Source of the DNA: Caldilineaceae bacterium
GTDB taxonomy: Bacteria > Chloroflexota > Anaerolineae > Caldilineales > Caldilineaceae
Reading direction: 5' to 3'
DNA length: 54,156 nt
Assembly (NCBI GenBank): GCA_023384455.1
Contig: JAHDWH010000011.1
Span: 1-54,156 of the forward strand
Part shown: piece by piece, positions 8,774 to 18,839 of the stretch
Numbering within the stretch: position 1 is the stretch's first letter
Layout: every line of letters starts with the position of its first letter
Notes under the pieces: generated by a model
Told to the model about the DNA's origin: nothing
The model's input: only the letters and a program-made list of their open reading frames with translations
The model's database searches: none
Position numbers and translations under genes: made by a program

Positions 8774-8930
8774 ACGTTTGCAGTAGGCTATAGGGTACGC
8801 CCTGCCTTCCCCAAACGGCAGGACAACCGGTGCATATACGCCGTCTTTTTGGCTGGCAACGCACCCGGCGCAGATGAACAGAGCAGCGGCTCTCGTCCTG
8901 CGCCCCGTTGCAAACCCGAAGGAGGATAAA

Positions 8931-10604
8931 ATGCCTCGTCACTTCGCTGCATTGGGCAGCAGTATTCTTTTGGCCCTTTTGCTCCTCTGGCCCCTCTATC
9001 TGACCGGTCTGGCCCAGGATATAACACCCCTGGCCGCCGAACCTGCGGCCCAATCTTCCCCCGCAAGCAGCCAAAACTTCACCCTTCTCGGCAGCTACTC
9101 CGGCACGACAGGCTTTGTGGGCCAGGCCATCAACGCATCCGGCCTCTACGCCTACGCCTCTTTTGACAGCGGCCTGCAAGTGCTGAATATAAGCAACCCG
9201 GCCAGCGTCTCCCACCTGGGCGGAAGACAAATGGTCAACGCCAGCGTCAGCGATATTGAGCGGGACGGCGGGTTGCTCTATGTGGCGCTGGACAGGCCCA
9301 GCGGTTTTGGCGGCGATTTTGTCGAAATGCTCTCGACAGAGCCGATTACCCAGCCGGAACTGTTGGGAAGTTACCAGCCTGCCAGCCCCAATTCCACTAT
9401 TTTTGATTTGGACTTTGCCTCCGGCAGCCAACTCTATGTGGGCCAGGGCGAAGGGGTTGTGGTGTTGGACCGTTTTGGTGTGGGGCAGGACGGCAAGATA
9501 CCGATGATAGGCAATTATTCGACTGACCCCACCCGCCACCTGCTGGCGATGGATGATCTGCTGGTGGCAGATACCAGCAAAGGGGTGGAACTGTTGACCC
9601 CCGGTTCGTCTCCTGCGCTGCTGGGCAAACTGGAAACCGTCGGCCCGGCCAATGCCATCGAACTGGTGGGGAACACCCTCTACCGGGGCACCGGCGGCGG
9701 GCTGGAGATCATCGATATTACCAAACGGGCCAAACCGGTGCTCCTGCGCACGATTCCCGAACTGCGCAGCATCCGGGAGATGGCGAGTATCGACGGTCTG
9801 CTCTACACAACCCAACTGACCAGCGGTGGGGTACGAACCTATTTTGCCAGCGATCCGCTGAATCTGATCGAAGCAGGCCATTATCAGGACGACGATTTCT
9901 CGGCGGTGGGTCTGGCCCTGTGGGGGAGTCGGGTCTACGTCACCGGCAACCACGACGGGATGCGCATTCTGCAATACAGCGGCGAGACACCCCCACTACA
10001 GGCCCAGGCCACGGGTAACGGCGTGCAGGTGAACGGCAGTCCCTGGGGCGTCGGTCAGACGGGTGCATTCACCCAGCCCTTCACCATCCGTCTGGCCCAA
10101 ACCGTCGCCAGCCTGGATTTGGCGGGCAAATGCGAGGGGGTGTTGCGCATTCTGATGGCGCTACAACCCATCTCCAGCGAGGAGTTCGATCCCTTTGAGG
10201 TCTTTGTGGAGGTACTCGACATCAGCCCGACAATCTGCGAACCGACCCGACCCGTGCCGGTGGCCCGCTCTGCCACGGCCACAGCCAACGAAGCCCGCAT
10301 CGATCTGCGCCTGGAGAGCGGCGGGCTGAAGGTGACCCAGGGGGATTTCGCTATCTTCCAGAATGTGAAGACGCCGGTCGCCGTCGCCAGCAGCCGGGGA
10401 CAGGTCAGCTTCACTGTCCGCCACGACGCGACTGGCGGCGCGACAACCGTCCACGCGCTCACCAGCCCGGTAACTGTGACGCCGGAGAATGGCAGCCTCG
10501 CGCCTGTCATCCTTTCCGCCGGCCAGACGGTGGAGGTGACGGCCAGCGCGGTGGGGGATGTGAAGCAGGTGGGGGGCGTTTTTCTGCCGACGGTGATGCG
10601 GTAA
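8931..10604 (+). CDS. Secreted LVIVD-type beta-propeller protein
   Basis: A 557-aa exported protein. Residues 1-28 form a Sec signal peptide (hydrophobic LLALLLLWPLYLTGLA, then AQD). The body repeats short units such as LYAYASFDSGLQVLNISNP and LYRGTGGGLEIIDI about every 45 residues, the LVIVD repeat pattern of extracellular propellers. The last ~170 residues form an all-beta region with a motif resembling FecR/sugar-binding domains (VILSAGQTVEVTA). Perfect GGAGG at 8921-8925 fixes the start. It is probably a cell-surface protein; binding partner unknown. A strong hairpin directly follows the stop. Confidence 0.8.
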   Translation: MPRHFAALGSSILLALLLLWPLYLTGLAQDITPLAAEPAAQSSPASSQNFTLLGSYSGTTGFVGQAINASGLYAYASFDSGLQVLNISNPASVSHLGGRQMVNASVSDIERDGGLLYVALDRPSGFGGDFVEMLSTEPITQPELLGSYQPASPNSTIFDLDFASGSQLYVGQGEGVVVLDRFGVGQDGKIPMIGNYSTDPTRHLLAMDDLLVADTSKGVELLTPGSSPALLGKLETVGPANAIELVGNTLYRGTGGGLEIIDITKRAKPVLLRTIPELRSIREMASIDGLLYTTQLTSGGVRTYFASDPLNLIEAGHYQDDDFSAVGLALWGSRVYVTGNHDGMRILQYSGETPPLQAQATGNGVQVNGSPWGVGQTGAFTQPFTIRLAQTVASLDLAGKCEGVLRILMALQPISSEEFDPFEVFVEVLDISPTICEPTRPVPVARSATATANEARIDLRLESGGLKVTQGDFAIFQNVKTPVAVASSRGQVSFTVRHDATGGATTVHALTSPVTVTPENGSLAPVILSAGQTVEVTASAVGDVKQVGGVFLPTVMR

Positions 10605-10608
10605 AAAA

Positions 10609-10649
10609 GATGCTGGGATGATGGGAGCATACCCCATCATCCCAGCATC
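10609..10649. terminator. 17-bp hairpin between convergent genes
   Basis: Arms 10609-10625 (GATGCTGGGATGATGGG) and 10633-10649 pair perfectly over 17 bp around a 7-nt loop, just after the propeller gene and before the minus-strand DUF951 stop. An A-run (10602-10608) precedes it, giving a U-run on the minus-strand transcript, so it could end transcription of the minus-strand operon and perhaps of both. Confidence 0.7.
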
Positions 10650-10674
10650 CCACAATCAATCGCCGTCGGATCGA

Positions 10675-10878
10675 TTAGCTCTCGACCCCGCGTGTGAGAA
10701 ATTCCTTCATCCCCCGCACAAACTTGCGGCGGGTGAGCAGCACCCGGTGTTTACAGGTGCGGCAAACAATCCCGATGTCTGCCCCCACCCGCACGATCTC
10801 CCAGTCATCCCCGCCGCAGGGGTGTTGTTTGCGCATACGCACCACATCCCCCACGTAGAGCTTCTGGCTGATTTCCAT
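10675..10878 (-). CDS. DUF951 family small protein
   Basis: A 67-aa protein matching DUF951 (YyzM type): [18 protein letters not shown], then [21 protein letters not shown] and RRKFVRG. The conserved HPCGG and CxxC residues suggest a small zinc-binding, possibly RNA- or DNA-associated domain; the molecular role is not established. A longer reading frame extends upstream, but the ATG at 10878 matches the family start and avoids overlap with the bactofilin-like gene, which ends 31 bp upstream. The two are probably one transcript. Confidence 0.88.
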   Translation of the reverse strand: MEISQKLYVGDVVRMRKQHPCGGDDWEIVRVGADIGIVCRTCKHRVLLTRRKFVRGMKEFLTRGVES

Positions 10879-10909
10879 CCTGCGCTGCCCTTTCGCTTTG
10901 GACTTTGGC

Positions 10910-12172
10910 TCAACCGGCCACAGCCAACGGCGCTGGCTGATCCGGCTCGTCTTGCGCGCGCCGCCGGGAACGCAGCAGACCGCCCAGGGCCAGGGCAAAG
11001 CTGACCAGATAGACCAGCCACCCCACAAAGGGGATGCGCCCGACTACCACAAGCAGCAGCACACCCAGCAGCAGGGCCACCGTTAACGTCGTCTCGCGAC
11101 CGGCCTGGGCAGTCATGCGCTGGCCCAGCCACAGCCCGGTGATCAGCGGGCTAAAGAGCCAGATTAGCGCCCAACTCCCTATCAGGAAAAAGCCCATCAC
11201 CAGCCCAGGCAGAGTGCCCCAGAATATCCAAACCAGCACGACCAGCAGAATGGAAAGAATGGGCACAAAGACAAAGAGCGCGGCGGCCAACAGCCCATAC
11301 AGACCCGCTTCCAGGGGTTTGTCTTGGATAGCAGAGGCGGGTTTTGTCAGCAGATCGGGCACAAAACGGAGCAGTAACCAGCCCAGCAGGGCAAAGCCGA
11401 CCAGAATCAGCCCGGTCCGCACTACCCAGCCAACTACCGAGGCGATCACACTAGCACCCCGAGCGCTTTCTGCCGGGGGCGCCTCGTACTGCACACTCCC
11501 CGCCGCGCCCCCAGGAATCGCGCTCTCGTCTGGGCTGGAATAGCGCAGAATACCGGCCACCCGGCTGCCCTCCTCCACCCGCAGGGTCGCCACCCGCAAA
11601 TCCGCGTCCCCATCCACCTGTGCGGCCAGCTCCAGGCTGCCCATCCCGGCCCACAAATCGCCCCCAATGCGCCCATCAATGCGCCCGCCGCCGCCAAAAA
11701 CTACCACATCGCCAGCCACCTGAGCACTATCGGCAATACGGATGCCCTGGGGAATGGAGCGGGTGCCAAACTGCATAGGGAAATTCATCCCCGGCCCCCC
11801 GCCCCCGGCAATAAAGAGATCGTCGCCAACTGTCCCGGAGATTTCGATGCCGCCACCGGCCACCCGCACATCGTCCAAGACCTGGCCGCGCAGCACAACA
11901 CCCCCGCCAGCCGCCACCAGATCGCCCTCTACAATGCCGTTGATTTCGATATAGCCCCCGGCCGCGTAGAGATCGCCTTTGACAGTGCCGTCGATATAAA
12001 TTTCGCCGCTGCCCACGTAGAGGTCATCATTCACCACCTCGCCCGCGGCCAGACGGTACACATTATCATCCCCGGCAAACTCCGCGGCCAGGGCCGTGCC
12101 TGTAACAGCCAACGAAAGCAGGATCACCAGAAAAAGAATCGACCATTTGCGTTCCCTATGCCAGAATCTCAT
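10910..12172 (-). CDS. Secreted bactofilin-like beta-helix with C-terminal membrane domain
   Basis: A 420-aa protein with an N-terminal signal peptide ([19 protein letters not shown]). Residues ~35-210 are short repeats of the type [23 protein letters not shown], the polymer-forming bactofilin beta-helix pattern. A C-terminal region (about 230-400) has four or five hydrophobic helices and ends in an Arg-rich tail. Unlike cytoplasmic bactofilins this one is exported, so the helix domain should face outside while the membrane part anchors it. ATG 12172 follows GGGGAG at close spacing. It is probably a cell-envelope structural protein; partners unknown. Confidence 0.82.
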   Translation of the reverse strand: MRFWHRERKWSILFLVILLSLAVTGTALAAEFAGDDNVYRLAAGEVVNDDLYVGSGEIYIDGTVKGDLYAAGGYIEINGIVEGDLVAAGGGVVLRGQVLDDVRVAGGGIEISGTVGDDLFIAGGGGPGMNFPMQFGTRSIPQGIRIADSAQVAGDVVVFGGGGRIDGRIGGDLWAGMGSLELAAQVDGDADLRVATLRVEEGSRVAGILRYSSPDESAIPGGAAGSVQYEAPPAESARGASVIASVVGWVVRTGLILVGFALLGWLLLRFVPDLLTKPASAIQDKPLEAGLYGLLAAALFVFVPILSILLVVLVWIFWGTLPGLVMGFFLIGSWALIWLFSPLITGLWLGQRMTAQAGRETTLTVALLLGVLLLVVVGRIPFVGWLVYLVSFALALGGLLRSRRRAQDEPDQPAPLAVAG

Positions 12173-12338
12173 TTTTCACTCCCCATTCTCTTTGTAAAGC
12201 CGACAGCTACTGTCGCGCCCCTACTTATCTTTTCACGCGTGACAGAACAGTGCAATATACGCACGCTGACCTGTCGAGGAACTATTGCCCCTGGCAACAG
12301 TACGCCCCTGGGCCGGAAAAGTTGCGTACCGGGTTGCT

Positions 12339-13202
12339 TCATCCATCCAATCGCACACCGGCGAAGAGGTCCCCCTCTATCCGATCCGTCGGTGCAGGGA
12401 AGGCCCGGGTGAAGCTGTCGTGGCTGGCAAGCCGCTTGCGCACAAAGCCGGGCAGAATACGCAAAAAGGCTGGCCCGCCCCCGTATTGACTGGCGTGGGC
12501 CCGGCTGGCCTCGTCTTTTTGCCGGGCATAGGCTGCCACGTCAATTCTGGCGTGAACCGGCGTCACCCAGCGGCTGATCTCTACCAGATCGATGTCCTGA
12601 TTGCGCCCGATTTTGCTGGGGTCTTTGCCCGCCCAGCGCATAGCCTGTACCACCAGTTTCAGCAGCCGTTTGTCAAAGGCCGTATAGTAGAGCTTCTGTG
12701 GCCCATAGGGAAGCAGGCCGTTGGGTGAGCGGTCCGCTTGGCCCGCCAGGTGAAAGGCGGCGGTCATTGCTTCGCAACAGCGGATGTGGTCCGGGTGACC
12801 GTAGCCGCCGAAGGGGTCGTGGGTGAGAACCACCTGGGGACGCAGACGGCGCACATACCCCACCAGCTCCGCCACCAGCCCATCCACCGGCTGCTGGATC
12901 AGCGCCCGCTCGTGGCCGTTGTCAGCCGATCCCCGCATCCCGCTGTCCCGGTAGGGGAGATTCCAGACGCTGGTAATGCCCAGGGCCACCGCAGCCCGGG
13001 CCAACTCTTCCCCCCGCTCCTGGGCCAGAGTACGTCCGTCCTGCCGTTTGTGGTTTTCTTCCACCGAACCCGCGTCGCCATCGGTAGCGATAATGACGTG
13101 GACATCTGCGCCCTCGGCTGCATAGCGGGCCAGGGTGCCGCCAGGGCCAAAACTCTCGTCGTCCGGGTGGGCAAAGAGGCCCAAAAGTGTACGTCGTTCC
13201 AT
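12339..13202 (-). CDS. PIG-L/LmbE family N-acetylglucosamine-type deacetylase
   Basis: A 287-aa zinc hydrolase. AHPDDE at 11-16 and HPDH at 136-139 supply the zinc ligands and catalytic Asp. YRDSGM at 84-89 resembles the region seen in MshB/mycothiol- and bacillithiol-type deacetylases. The family removes acetyl groups from GlcNAc conjugates (thiol cofactor precursors, GPI precursors, antibiotics). Here the substrate is not shown by context. ATG 13202 has GGAG seven bases upstream. Its 209-bp upstream region carries a GGGCGGATT/AATCCGCCC hairpin and a copy of element B. Confidence 0.88.
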   Translation of the reverse strand: MERRTLLGLFAHPDDESFGPGGTLARYAAEGADVHVIIATDGDAGSVEENHKRQDGRTLAQERGEELARAAVALGITSVWNLPYRDSGMRGSADNGHERALIQQPVDGLVAELVGYVRRLRPQVVLTHDPFGGYGHPDHIRCCEAMTAAFHLAGQADRSPNGLLPYGPQKLYYTAFDKRLLKLVVQAMRWAGKDPSKIGRNQDIDLVEISRWVTPVHARIDVAAYARQKDEASRAHASQYGGGPAFLRILPGFVRKRLASHDSFTRAFPAPTDRIEGDLFAGVRLDG

Positions 13203-13374
13203 CAGATAGCTCCATCAACTGTAGGGCGGATTGGTAATCCGCCCGAAAAATGAGCGGAGACCCATCCGCTCTGCTCCGTACCAGCGTAAGATCGGCGCTA
13301 CAAGCGTTAGTTGCGTGCCCAGACCCGTAAAACGTGAAAAGTGAGGTAGCGTCACACACTTTCACGTTTCATGT

Positions 13375-13414
13375 CTTCACGTCTCCCCACACAATTTGTG
13401 GCCCAGCCACCTTA
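13375..13414 (-). repeat. Interspersed element B, copy 2
   Basis: Minus-strand reading: TAAGGTGGC, hairpin GTGGC/GCCAC, CACAAATTGTG, then GAGACGTGAAGACATGAAACG. The leading TAA is the stop codon of the upstream membrane-protein gene. Confidence 0.7.
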
Positions 13415-14950
13415 CAAATTCTGTTCTTCGTTCATCAGATAGCCCAGGGCAAAAAAGGCCAAGAGATAGCCCAGATAGTTCTCGTTGAGAAAGCGGCTGA
13501 CGTAGAAAAAGGCTGCCAGCAACACCGCGTAGTGCCAAAGAGCCAAACCGGGACGGTTGTCCTGCTGTTGGCGGCGCACAAACCAGAGCAGCAGGGGCAA
13601 CGCCACCAATACTTCCAGCAACCAGAAGGGCCACTGGTCGAAGCGATCCGCCACCAGCCCCAACAGCAACACAAAATTGCTGGCACCCCACCCCCAAATC
13701 TGGTAACCGGTCTCCCCCTGGCCGCTGCTCCAGCGCCACACATCGTCGTAGAAGGCGTTGGCATCCCACGCCGCATAGGGGCCGACCAGCAGGCCAAAGA
13801 CAAGCAGGGCAGGCCCGGCCCGGCGCAGAATGGCGGGCAGACTGGCCCATAACCCTTTCCATCCCCCGCGGGCCAATCCAGGGCGATCCGCCACCAGCAA
13901 CAGGCCATAGAAGGGGGCGAAAAACCAGGCCGTAGGTTTGCTGGCGCAGGCCAGGCCAAAGAGCAGGGCAGAAATAACCTGCCACTTCGTGGCAGCGCTG
14001 GCCCGCCACTTTTGCCAGGCGACCAGCGCGAATATCATCCAGGCCAGCACAAAGGAATCGTTCTGGCCGAAGATCACATCCAGCCCCATCAGCGGGTTCA
14101 GCCCCAGAAGCATCACCGCGGCCAGTTGGCTGCGCTCTCCTGCGAGTAACGGCTCACCCCCACCCAACCTCCCCCACTTTGGGGGAGGAGTCGATCCACT
14201 TCCCTCCCTGGAATGGGGAGGGCTAGGGTGGGGTGGCTGAACAGGTGCTCCTGCGACCAGCCGGGGGGTCAGGGCCAGGGCAATCGCCAGCAGCAGCAGA
14301 TAGACCAGCCGCTGATCGTAGAAACCCACGGCCTGCCCCAGCAGATAGAAGGGGGCGCTGAAGACAAATGTCCAGGGCAGATAGGGGTAGTGGTAGAGCG
14401 CTGTGCGGTATTCATCGAAACCCCATTCAGCCATAGGGGTCTCTGTGTAATCCTCCACATAAGGATTGCGCCCCTGGAGCAGAAAGCCGATTGTCGCTTC
14501 GGTCTGGATGACGCCGCCGTCGTGGGTATAGCTGGCCGGGCCGCTCTGCTGGCGCAAGAGGACCAGTTTCAGGGTGGGTAGAAAGAGAGCCGTTGCCAGC
14601 ACACAGACAAGCAGCACCCATTTGGCCCGGCTGCGCCACCGGGCTGGCCGGGCCAGGTCCACCAGCAGATAGACAAAGGCAAAACCCAGGGCCAGGGCAA
14701 TCAGCAACAGCCCGATTGGCTCGCCGGGCCAGGGGCCCCGCTCCCCCATAGCGGCAATGCCAACGTCGGAAAGCAGACCGCCGAGCAGAGGGTGGCGCAG
14801 CACATCCTGGCGCAGGGTGGGCAGCACCGCGGCCTCGGCCAGGCTGTCGATGCGGATCAGCGCCACTGTGAGCAAAATAAGCAGCAGGGCATCCCAGCCG
14901 GGCAGGGAGTTGGCCCGGTGCAGAGATTTGGAAACGGAGCGACGGGCCAT
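13412..14950 (-). CDS. Polytopic membrane protein, GT87/mannosyltransferase-like
   Basis: A 512-aa protein with about 10-12 hydrophobic helices and a periplasmic-type loop [20 protein letters not shown] following helix 3, resembling lipid-linked glycosyltransferases (GT-C fold, GT87/DUF2029-like). Acceptor and donor are unknown. ATG 14950 shares one base with the upstream stop (TAATG), so translation is coupled to the PQQ-propeller gene. Around residues 232-269 lies a Pro/Gly-rich stretch ([20 protein letters not shown] and on) encoded by an inserted 102-bp element A; without it the protein reads smoothly from one helix to the next. The stop codon belongs to element B. Confidence 0.75.
   Translation of the reverse strand: MARRSVSKSLHRANSLPGWDALLLILLTVALIRIDSLAEAAVLPTLRQDVLRHPLLGGLLSDVGIAAMGERGPWPGEPIGLLLIALALGFAFVYLLVDLARPARWRSRAKWVLLVCVLATALFLPTLKLVLLRQQSGPASYTHDGGVIQTEATIGFLLQGRNPYVEDYTETPMAEWGFDEYRTALYHYPYLPWTFVFSAPFYLLGQAVGFYDQRLVYLLLLAIALALTPRLVAGAPVQPPHPSPPHSREGSGSTPPPKWGRLGGGEPLLAGERSQLAAVMLLGLNPLMGLDVIFGQNDSFVLAWMIFALVAWQKWRASAATKWQVISALLFGLACASKPTAWFFAPFYGLLLVADRPGLARGGWKGLWASLPAILRRAGPALLVFGLLVGPYAAWDANAFYDDVWRWSSGQGETGYQIWGWGASNFVLLLGLVADRFDQWPFWLLEVLVALPLLLWFVRRQQQDNRPGLALWHYAVLLAAFFYVSRFLNENYLGYLLAFFALGYLMNEEQNL
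14146..14247. mobile_element. 102-bp MITE-like element A, copy 2, inside a gene
   Basis: The element is flanked by perfect 9-bp direct repeats CTCCTGCGA (14137-14145 and 14248-14256). Element plus duplication adds 111 bp, 37 codons, so the minus-strand frame stays open. The minus-strand frame read through the element has no stop. Same orientation as copies 1, 3 and 5. Confidence 0.9.
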
Positions 14951-16965
14951 TAGTTGTTCTCTTTCATACCGTAGAGCCGGCCATTGTGGGAGGCCAGGAA
15001 TATCCACCCCTCGCTGACCGCGGGCGCACCCACCAGACTGGCCGCAATCGACGTGGAGTGTATGATTGTGCCGTTGGCCGCATCCAGAACTTGCAGGGAG
15101 CCGCTGATACCCACCGCCAGTAGACGCCCGTTGCCCACAATTGGTCCGCCGGGCACGCCGATGTCGGCTACGGCTGTGCGCCAAAGCTCGCCACCTGTGT
15201 TGCGATCCCGGGCCGCGACAAAGCCGGGGCCAGCCGCGTAGACCCGTGTCCCGTCCACAGCCAGGGATGTGGGCACATCGCTGTTGCCCCTACGCCAGAG
15301 TTCTGCCCCGGTGTTGGCGTCCAGCGCGTGGATCCGGCCTTCGTAATCCACCGCATAGACCTCCGCCAATGCCTTCACCCCGGGGCTTACATAGACAGGC
15401 GGGCCAGCTACACCCTTGACCTGGCTGTCTTCCCAGATGAGAGTCGGGCTGTAGATGTCCAGGGCGCTCAGCCGGGCATCGCCCACGTAAATCATCTGGT
15501 CGCCGATGGCCGGGTATTGGAGTCGCGGCCCTGGGGTCAAAGAATAGCGCCAGAGTTCCCGCCCGTTGTCCAGCCGGTGCAGGGCATAGAGTACGTGATT
15601 CAGACCAACCGCAAAGAGGGTATCGTCCCGCACATTCAGGGCAGCGCTTGGCCCGGAATCAAGCCGTTTGCGCCAGGCAATGGCATCGGACGAACTGCCG
15701 GTGCCGCGCACAGAAATAATCTCCCCGGTCGAATTCACTACATAAATATAGGGGTCCTGAACGGCTGGGGTATATTCGATCACAGAGCCGAGCCGGACCC
15801 GCCAAAGTTGGTTGCCAATATCCCGGCCAAAGCTGTACAATTCCTGATCCAGGCTGGCCGCGATGACGCTGGAACCGACGACCACCGGCGACGCGCTAAA
15901 GCCAGCGCCGGCCGTAGCCAGGCTGAACTCCGACCAGCCATAGGTGATAGGGGGGCGGAATTGGGTCTCCACCCGGCCTGTGGCAGCCGAATCCCGCCGG
16001 AAGAGGGGGAAGTCTGCGTCTGCAATCGCTGTGGCTGTGGGCATAGGCGTCAAGGGAGTGGTTCTGGGCTGCTGGATACTCAGCCTCGCCACATCATCCC
16101 CCGTCGTGCCCGACGGAGAGCCAACTGGTGTCGGGTTGCCAGTAATGCGGAAAAGCACCTGTCTGGCCCAGCCATCCACATTGTTAACACAGCAGAGCCG
16201 CACCCATTCACCGCTGGCCGAACGCCCTTCCAGGCGCACGGTCAAATCCTTGGGCAGGGTGTTGACGTAGCGATAGCGAACCCCGGGACCAGCATAGACA
16301 ATGACCGTATCTTTGGTTACCGCCTGCAAAGGGACAACCGGCGGCGCGCCTGGGGGGAGACTGGTTGGCGTAACCGTAGGCAGCGGCGTATCTGTGGCGG
16401 TTGGTGTAAATTGCAGGGCTGTGGCCGTAGCCCCCGCCTCAGCGGTCTGGGTAGCCTCGCCGGGCAGGGGCGTGGGTGTCGTCAGGAAAAAGTCGCCCGG
16501 CGTCGGCGTGTCGGTAGGCTGGCTGGTGGGGGTTGCCCCACTACTCCCTCCAATGACTGGCACAAAGACTACTGTTTGGGGGACTGGCACAGACGTTGGC
16601 AGAAAAGCCTCCGGGGTTTCCGTGGCGGTGGCGGTGGCGGTTGGCGTATCGGTCACATCCCGTGTCGGGGTATTGATCCCAACCTGGGCCACTTTGTACG
16701 CGGCCTGGGTGATCAGGTCCTGGATGTTACTGGTGGCCCGGAAATCAGCGGTGGGGGTAACTGCGCTGGCTGGCTGGCGGGTGATGGTGGGTGTTGGCCC
16801 CACAGCCAGCCGACGTTCCAGCAGAAAGCGCCCTGCGATGGCGATTGCCAACAGGCAGACAAGCAGAGTCAGGGCCAACCAGAATAGCCCCCCGGCAGCG
16901 GAACGGGAAGGGGGGCGAAGATCGTTGGATGAACGGAGCGGGGGCGAATTTGGGCGTCTACGCAT
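14950..16965 (-). CDS. Membrane-anchored PQQ-like beta-propeller with SH3 domain
   Basis: A 671-aa protein. A basic N terminus and one hydrophobic helix (about 26-48) anchor it, with the rest outside. A long Thr/Pro-rich low-complexity linker (50-240) follows, then an SH3-type domain (about 250-310: [19 protein letters not shown] ... GEWVRLCC) and PQQ-like propeller repeats to the end ([41 protein letters not shown]). It probably acts as a surface scaffold, or a BamB-like assembly or binding protein; no enzyme residues are evident. The start at 16965 (MRRRPN) was chosen over an upstream in-frame ATG at 17067, which lies inside element A. It overlaps the next gene by one base. Confidence 0.82.
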   Translation of the reverse strand: MRRRPNSPPLRSSNDLRPPSRSAAGGLFWLALTLLVCLLAIAIAGRFLLERRLAVGPTPTITRQPASAVTPTADFRATSNIQDLITQAAYKVAQVGINTPTRDVTDTPTATATATETPEAFLPTSVPVPQTVVFVPVIGGSSGATPTSQPTDTPTPGDFFLTTPTPLPGEATQTAEAGATATALQFTPTATDTPLPTVTPTSLPPGAPPVVPLQAVTKDTVIVYAGPGVRYRYVNTLPKDLTVRLEGRSASGEWVRLCCVNNVDGWARQVLFRITGNPTPVGSPSGTTGDDVARLSIQQPRTTPLTPMPTATAIADADFPLFRRDSAATGRVETQFRPPITYGWSEFSLATAGAGFSASPVVVGSSVIAASLDQELYSFGRDIGNQLWRVRLGSVIEYTPAVQDPYIYVVNSTGEIISVRGTGSSSDAIAWRKRLDSGPSAALNVRDDTLFAVGLNHVLYALHRLDNGRELWRYSLTPGPRLQYPAIGDQMIYVGDARLSALDIYSPTLIWEDSQVKGVAGPPVYVSPGVKALAEVYAVDYEGRIHALDANTGAELWRRGNSDVPTSLAVDGTRVYAAGPGFVAARDRNTGGELWRTAVADIGVPGGPIVGNGRLLAVGISGSLQVLDAANGTIIHSTSIAASLVGAPAVSEGWIFLASHNGRLYGMKENN

Positions 16966-17045
16966 ACAGCCAATTGTAGCAGCAAAACCAACCACCTGCC
17001 AATGTGGATTGGATTTTTCCTGGGCCAGCGCTATACTGGTTCGGG

Positions 17046-17147
17046 GTAACTGCTCACCCCCACCCAACCTCCCCCAGCTTGGGGGAGGAGTCGATCCAGT
17101 TCCCTCCCTGGAATGGGGAGGGGTAGGGTGGGGTGGCTGAACAGTTA
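17046..17147. mobile_element. 102-bp MITE-like element A, copy 3
   Basis: Lies in the 303-bp divergent spacer between the PQQ-propeller gene and the thioredoxin-fold gene. Flanks tggttcggg (17037-17045) and cggttcggg (17148-17156) match at 8 of 9 positions. It may separate or alter the two divergent promoters. Confidence 0.88.
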
Positions 17148-17268
17148 CGGTTCGGGTAAGAGGGGTTACGGAGAAATTTCTTCCGCACGGCTACGCTGTT
17201 TTCGTCCTGAGAGCAAAACGGACAGATGCGCTGAGAGAGGACGACGCCGGAAGAAGGAATCGAAAAGA

Positions 17269-17634
17269 ATGAATCGTAAGCACGCCATACTGTCCCCAGC
17301 GCGTCCCCAGCCACCCAGCCGAAGCCAGACCGGGAAAGAGGCCGTCCGGGTGGACATTTATGTAACTGCCCATTGTATAATCTGCGAATATGCCTATGAA
17401 GTCGCCGATATCATACGTTCCGACTTCCCGGAGGTCAAAGTACGTATGCTTGACCTGGCCCACATAGACGAAGAAATCCCGGAAGCTGTCTTTGCCACGC
17501 CTACCTACCTGCTGAATGGGCGGCTCTGGTCTCTGGGAAACCCAGCGCCAGAGGAGGTCCAGTCGCGCATTTCCCTGGCTTTGCAGCAGAAAAAGAGTAC
17601 AAATACCCATATCCTAGCGGGAGACGAAAGATGA
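17269..17634 (+). CDS. Thioredoxin-fold protein with CIIC motif
   Basis: A 121-aa cytoplasmic protein. Residues 27-105 look like a thioredoxin/glutaredoxin fold: [19 protein letters not shown] with Cys36 and Cys39, a second strand VKVRMLDL and the cis-proline segment [10 protein letters not shown] (Pro78). The ~25 N-terminal residues are not conserved-looking. Its start ATG 17269 is preceded by a GAAGAAGGA stretch. The stop overlaps the start of a Crp/Fnr regulator by 4 nt (ATGA), so the proteins are made together; a redox partner or sensor role for the regulator is a reasonable inference. Confidence 0.8.
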   Translation: MNRKHAILSPARPQPPSRSQTGKEAVRVDIYVTAHCIICEYAYEVADIIRSDFPEVKVRMLDLAHIDEEIPEAVFATPTYLLNGRLWSLGNPAPEEVQSRISLALQQKKSTNTHILAGDER

Positions 17635-18329
17635 GCAGCGCAACAGCAACCGGCGCGCAGCCAGCGGAAAAGATGCGGTATCTCTCTGAACTCACCGTCT
17701 TTCAGGACCTGAGCGCCAGAGAGATGGAAGACCTGAACCGCATAACCACAATGAGTACAGTGCAAAAAGGCCGGGTCTTCTATCGGCCCGAAGAGCCGGG
17801 CGAGATTCTCTTTATCCTGAAAGAAGGACGGGTTCAGCTCTATCGCATCAGCCCGGAAGGCAAGAAGCTGGTGATCACAACCCTGGGCGAGCACACCCTC
17901 TTTGGCGAAATGGCGCTGCTGGGCACAAAGATGCACAATACCTTTGCCGAGGCTGTGGAGGATTGTCTGATCTGCGTGATGAGCCGCACGGACCTGGAGC
18001 GGCTGATTTTGAACAAACCCCAGGTGGCTTTGCGCCTCCTGGAGATCACCGGCAAACGGCTGCGCGAGGCCGAGGAACGGCTGGAGAGTATGGCCTTCAA
18101 AGGCATTCCAGCCCGGCTGGCCAGCCTGCTTCTGCGCCTGTCCGACGAGCAGAGCAGCGACGAAGTGACGGGGTTGACCCATCAGGACCTGGCCGAAAGC
18201 GTGGGGACCTATCGGGAGACCGCTACCCAAGTGCTCAACGATCTCAAATCCCAGGGTCTGATCGAAATCGGGCGCAAACGCATTCACCTGCTGGACAAAG
18301 AGCAGTTGTTCGAGATTGCCGAAAGTTAG
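17631..18329 (+). CDS. Crp/Fnr family transcription regulator
   Basis: A 232-aa regulator with a cyclic-nucleotide-type sensor domain (about 20-140: [20 protein letters not shown] ... GEMALLG), the dimer helix (about 140-165) and a Crp-type helix-turn-helix (180-225: [20 protein letters not shown]). There is no N-terminal Cys cluster of the FNR iron-sulfur type. In the phosphate-binding cassette [17 protein letters not shown], the Arg-Ser pair that binds cAMP in Crp is absent, so the ligand is probably not cAMP. It is translationally coupled to the thioredoxin-fold gene. Confidence 0.9.
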   Translation: MSSATATGAQPAEKMRYLSELTVFQDLSAREMEDLNRITTMSTVQKGRVFYRPEEPGEILFILKEGRVQLYRISPEGKKLVITTLGEHTLFGEMALLGTKMHNTFAEAVEDCLICVMSRTDLERLILNKPQVALRLLEITGKRLREAEERLESMAFKGIPARLASLLLRLSDEQSSDEVTGLTHQDLAESVGTYRETATQVLNDLKSQGLIEIGRKRIHLLDKEQLFEIAES

Positions 18330-18344
18330 AGGGAAGCCAGAAAG

Positions 18345-18394
18345 GTGAAACGTGAAGACGTGAAACGTGAAGACGTGAAACGTGAAGACGTGAG
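18345..18394 (+). repeat. Three tandem 15-bp units GTGAAACGTGAAGAC
   Basis: Three exact units directly after the Crp-family gene, a tail type of element B. The half copy of element A follows immediately. Confidence 0.85.
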
Positions 18395-18432
18395 GTAACT
18401 GCTCACCCCCTCCCAACCTCTCCCACTTTGGG
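18395..18432. mobile_element. Element A, copy 4 (left half only)
   Basis: Starts GTAACTGCTCACCCCC and follows the element for about 38 bp with several changes, then diverges. No right end and no flanking repeat is recognisable; it is a decayed or truncated copy. Confidence 0.65.
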
Positions 18433-18839
18433 TGAGCAGGAGATTCGGGTTGCGGAGGGGCGGGGTTGACCGATTCCGGGAATCGACCGGGGGATGCCCC
18501 GCACACAGACGCTGTATCTCATCCACAGGTTTTGTACGCGCCCCGCACAAGCTATACCCCTTCCACACAGACTGTAGGCGGATTCTGGCTCAACCGGATC
18601 TTGTGTGTTAACCCGCTGGGTTTCGATCCGGCGGGAAACAGTCCTCGCCTACCCTTCGATAAACCCAGGAGACCGCTCAACCGGCGCTGATCTTCTATCG
18701 GCTGGCCCACCACACGAAACCCCATTGGGCCAAGAAATCGTCACCCCACCTGCTCCCATCGCCCACCAAATCATCACCCACATACGCCGGCGCTTGACCG
18801 CCTCCAACTGGTTCGTGCGGAAAGGTGAAGACGTGAAAC
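18433..18839. other. Intergenic stretch with no recognised gene
   Basis: About 400 bp between element A copy 4 and element B. It has a small hairpin GATTCCGGGAATC (18473-18485) and short open frames on both strands with no family signal and no ribosome-binding sites. I see no RNA gene here. Confidence 0.5.

Noticed and set aside
14950..15184. Upstream extension of the membrane-protein gene to 15184
   Set aside because: The extra 78 codons are antisense-frame sequence of the PQQ gene; the ATG at 14950 overlaps the upstream stop (TAATG) as expected for coupled genes.
15328..16887. A 519-codon plus-strand open frame
   Set aside because: Antisense to the PQQ-propeller gene, whose repeats, SH3 domain and coupling to the next gene are convincing.
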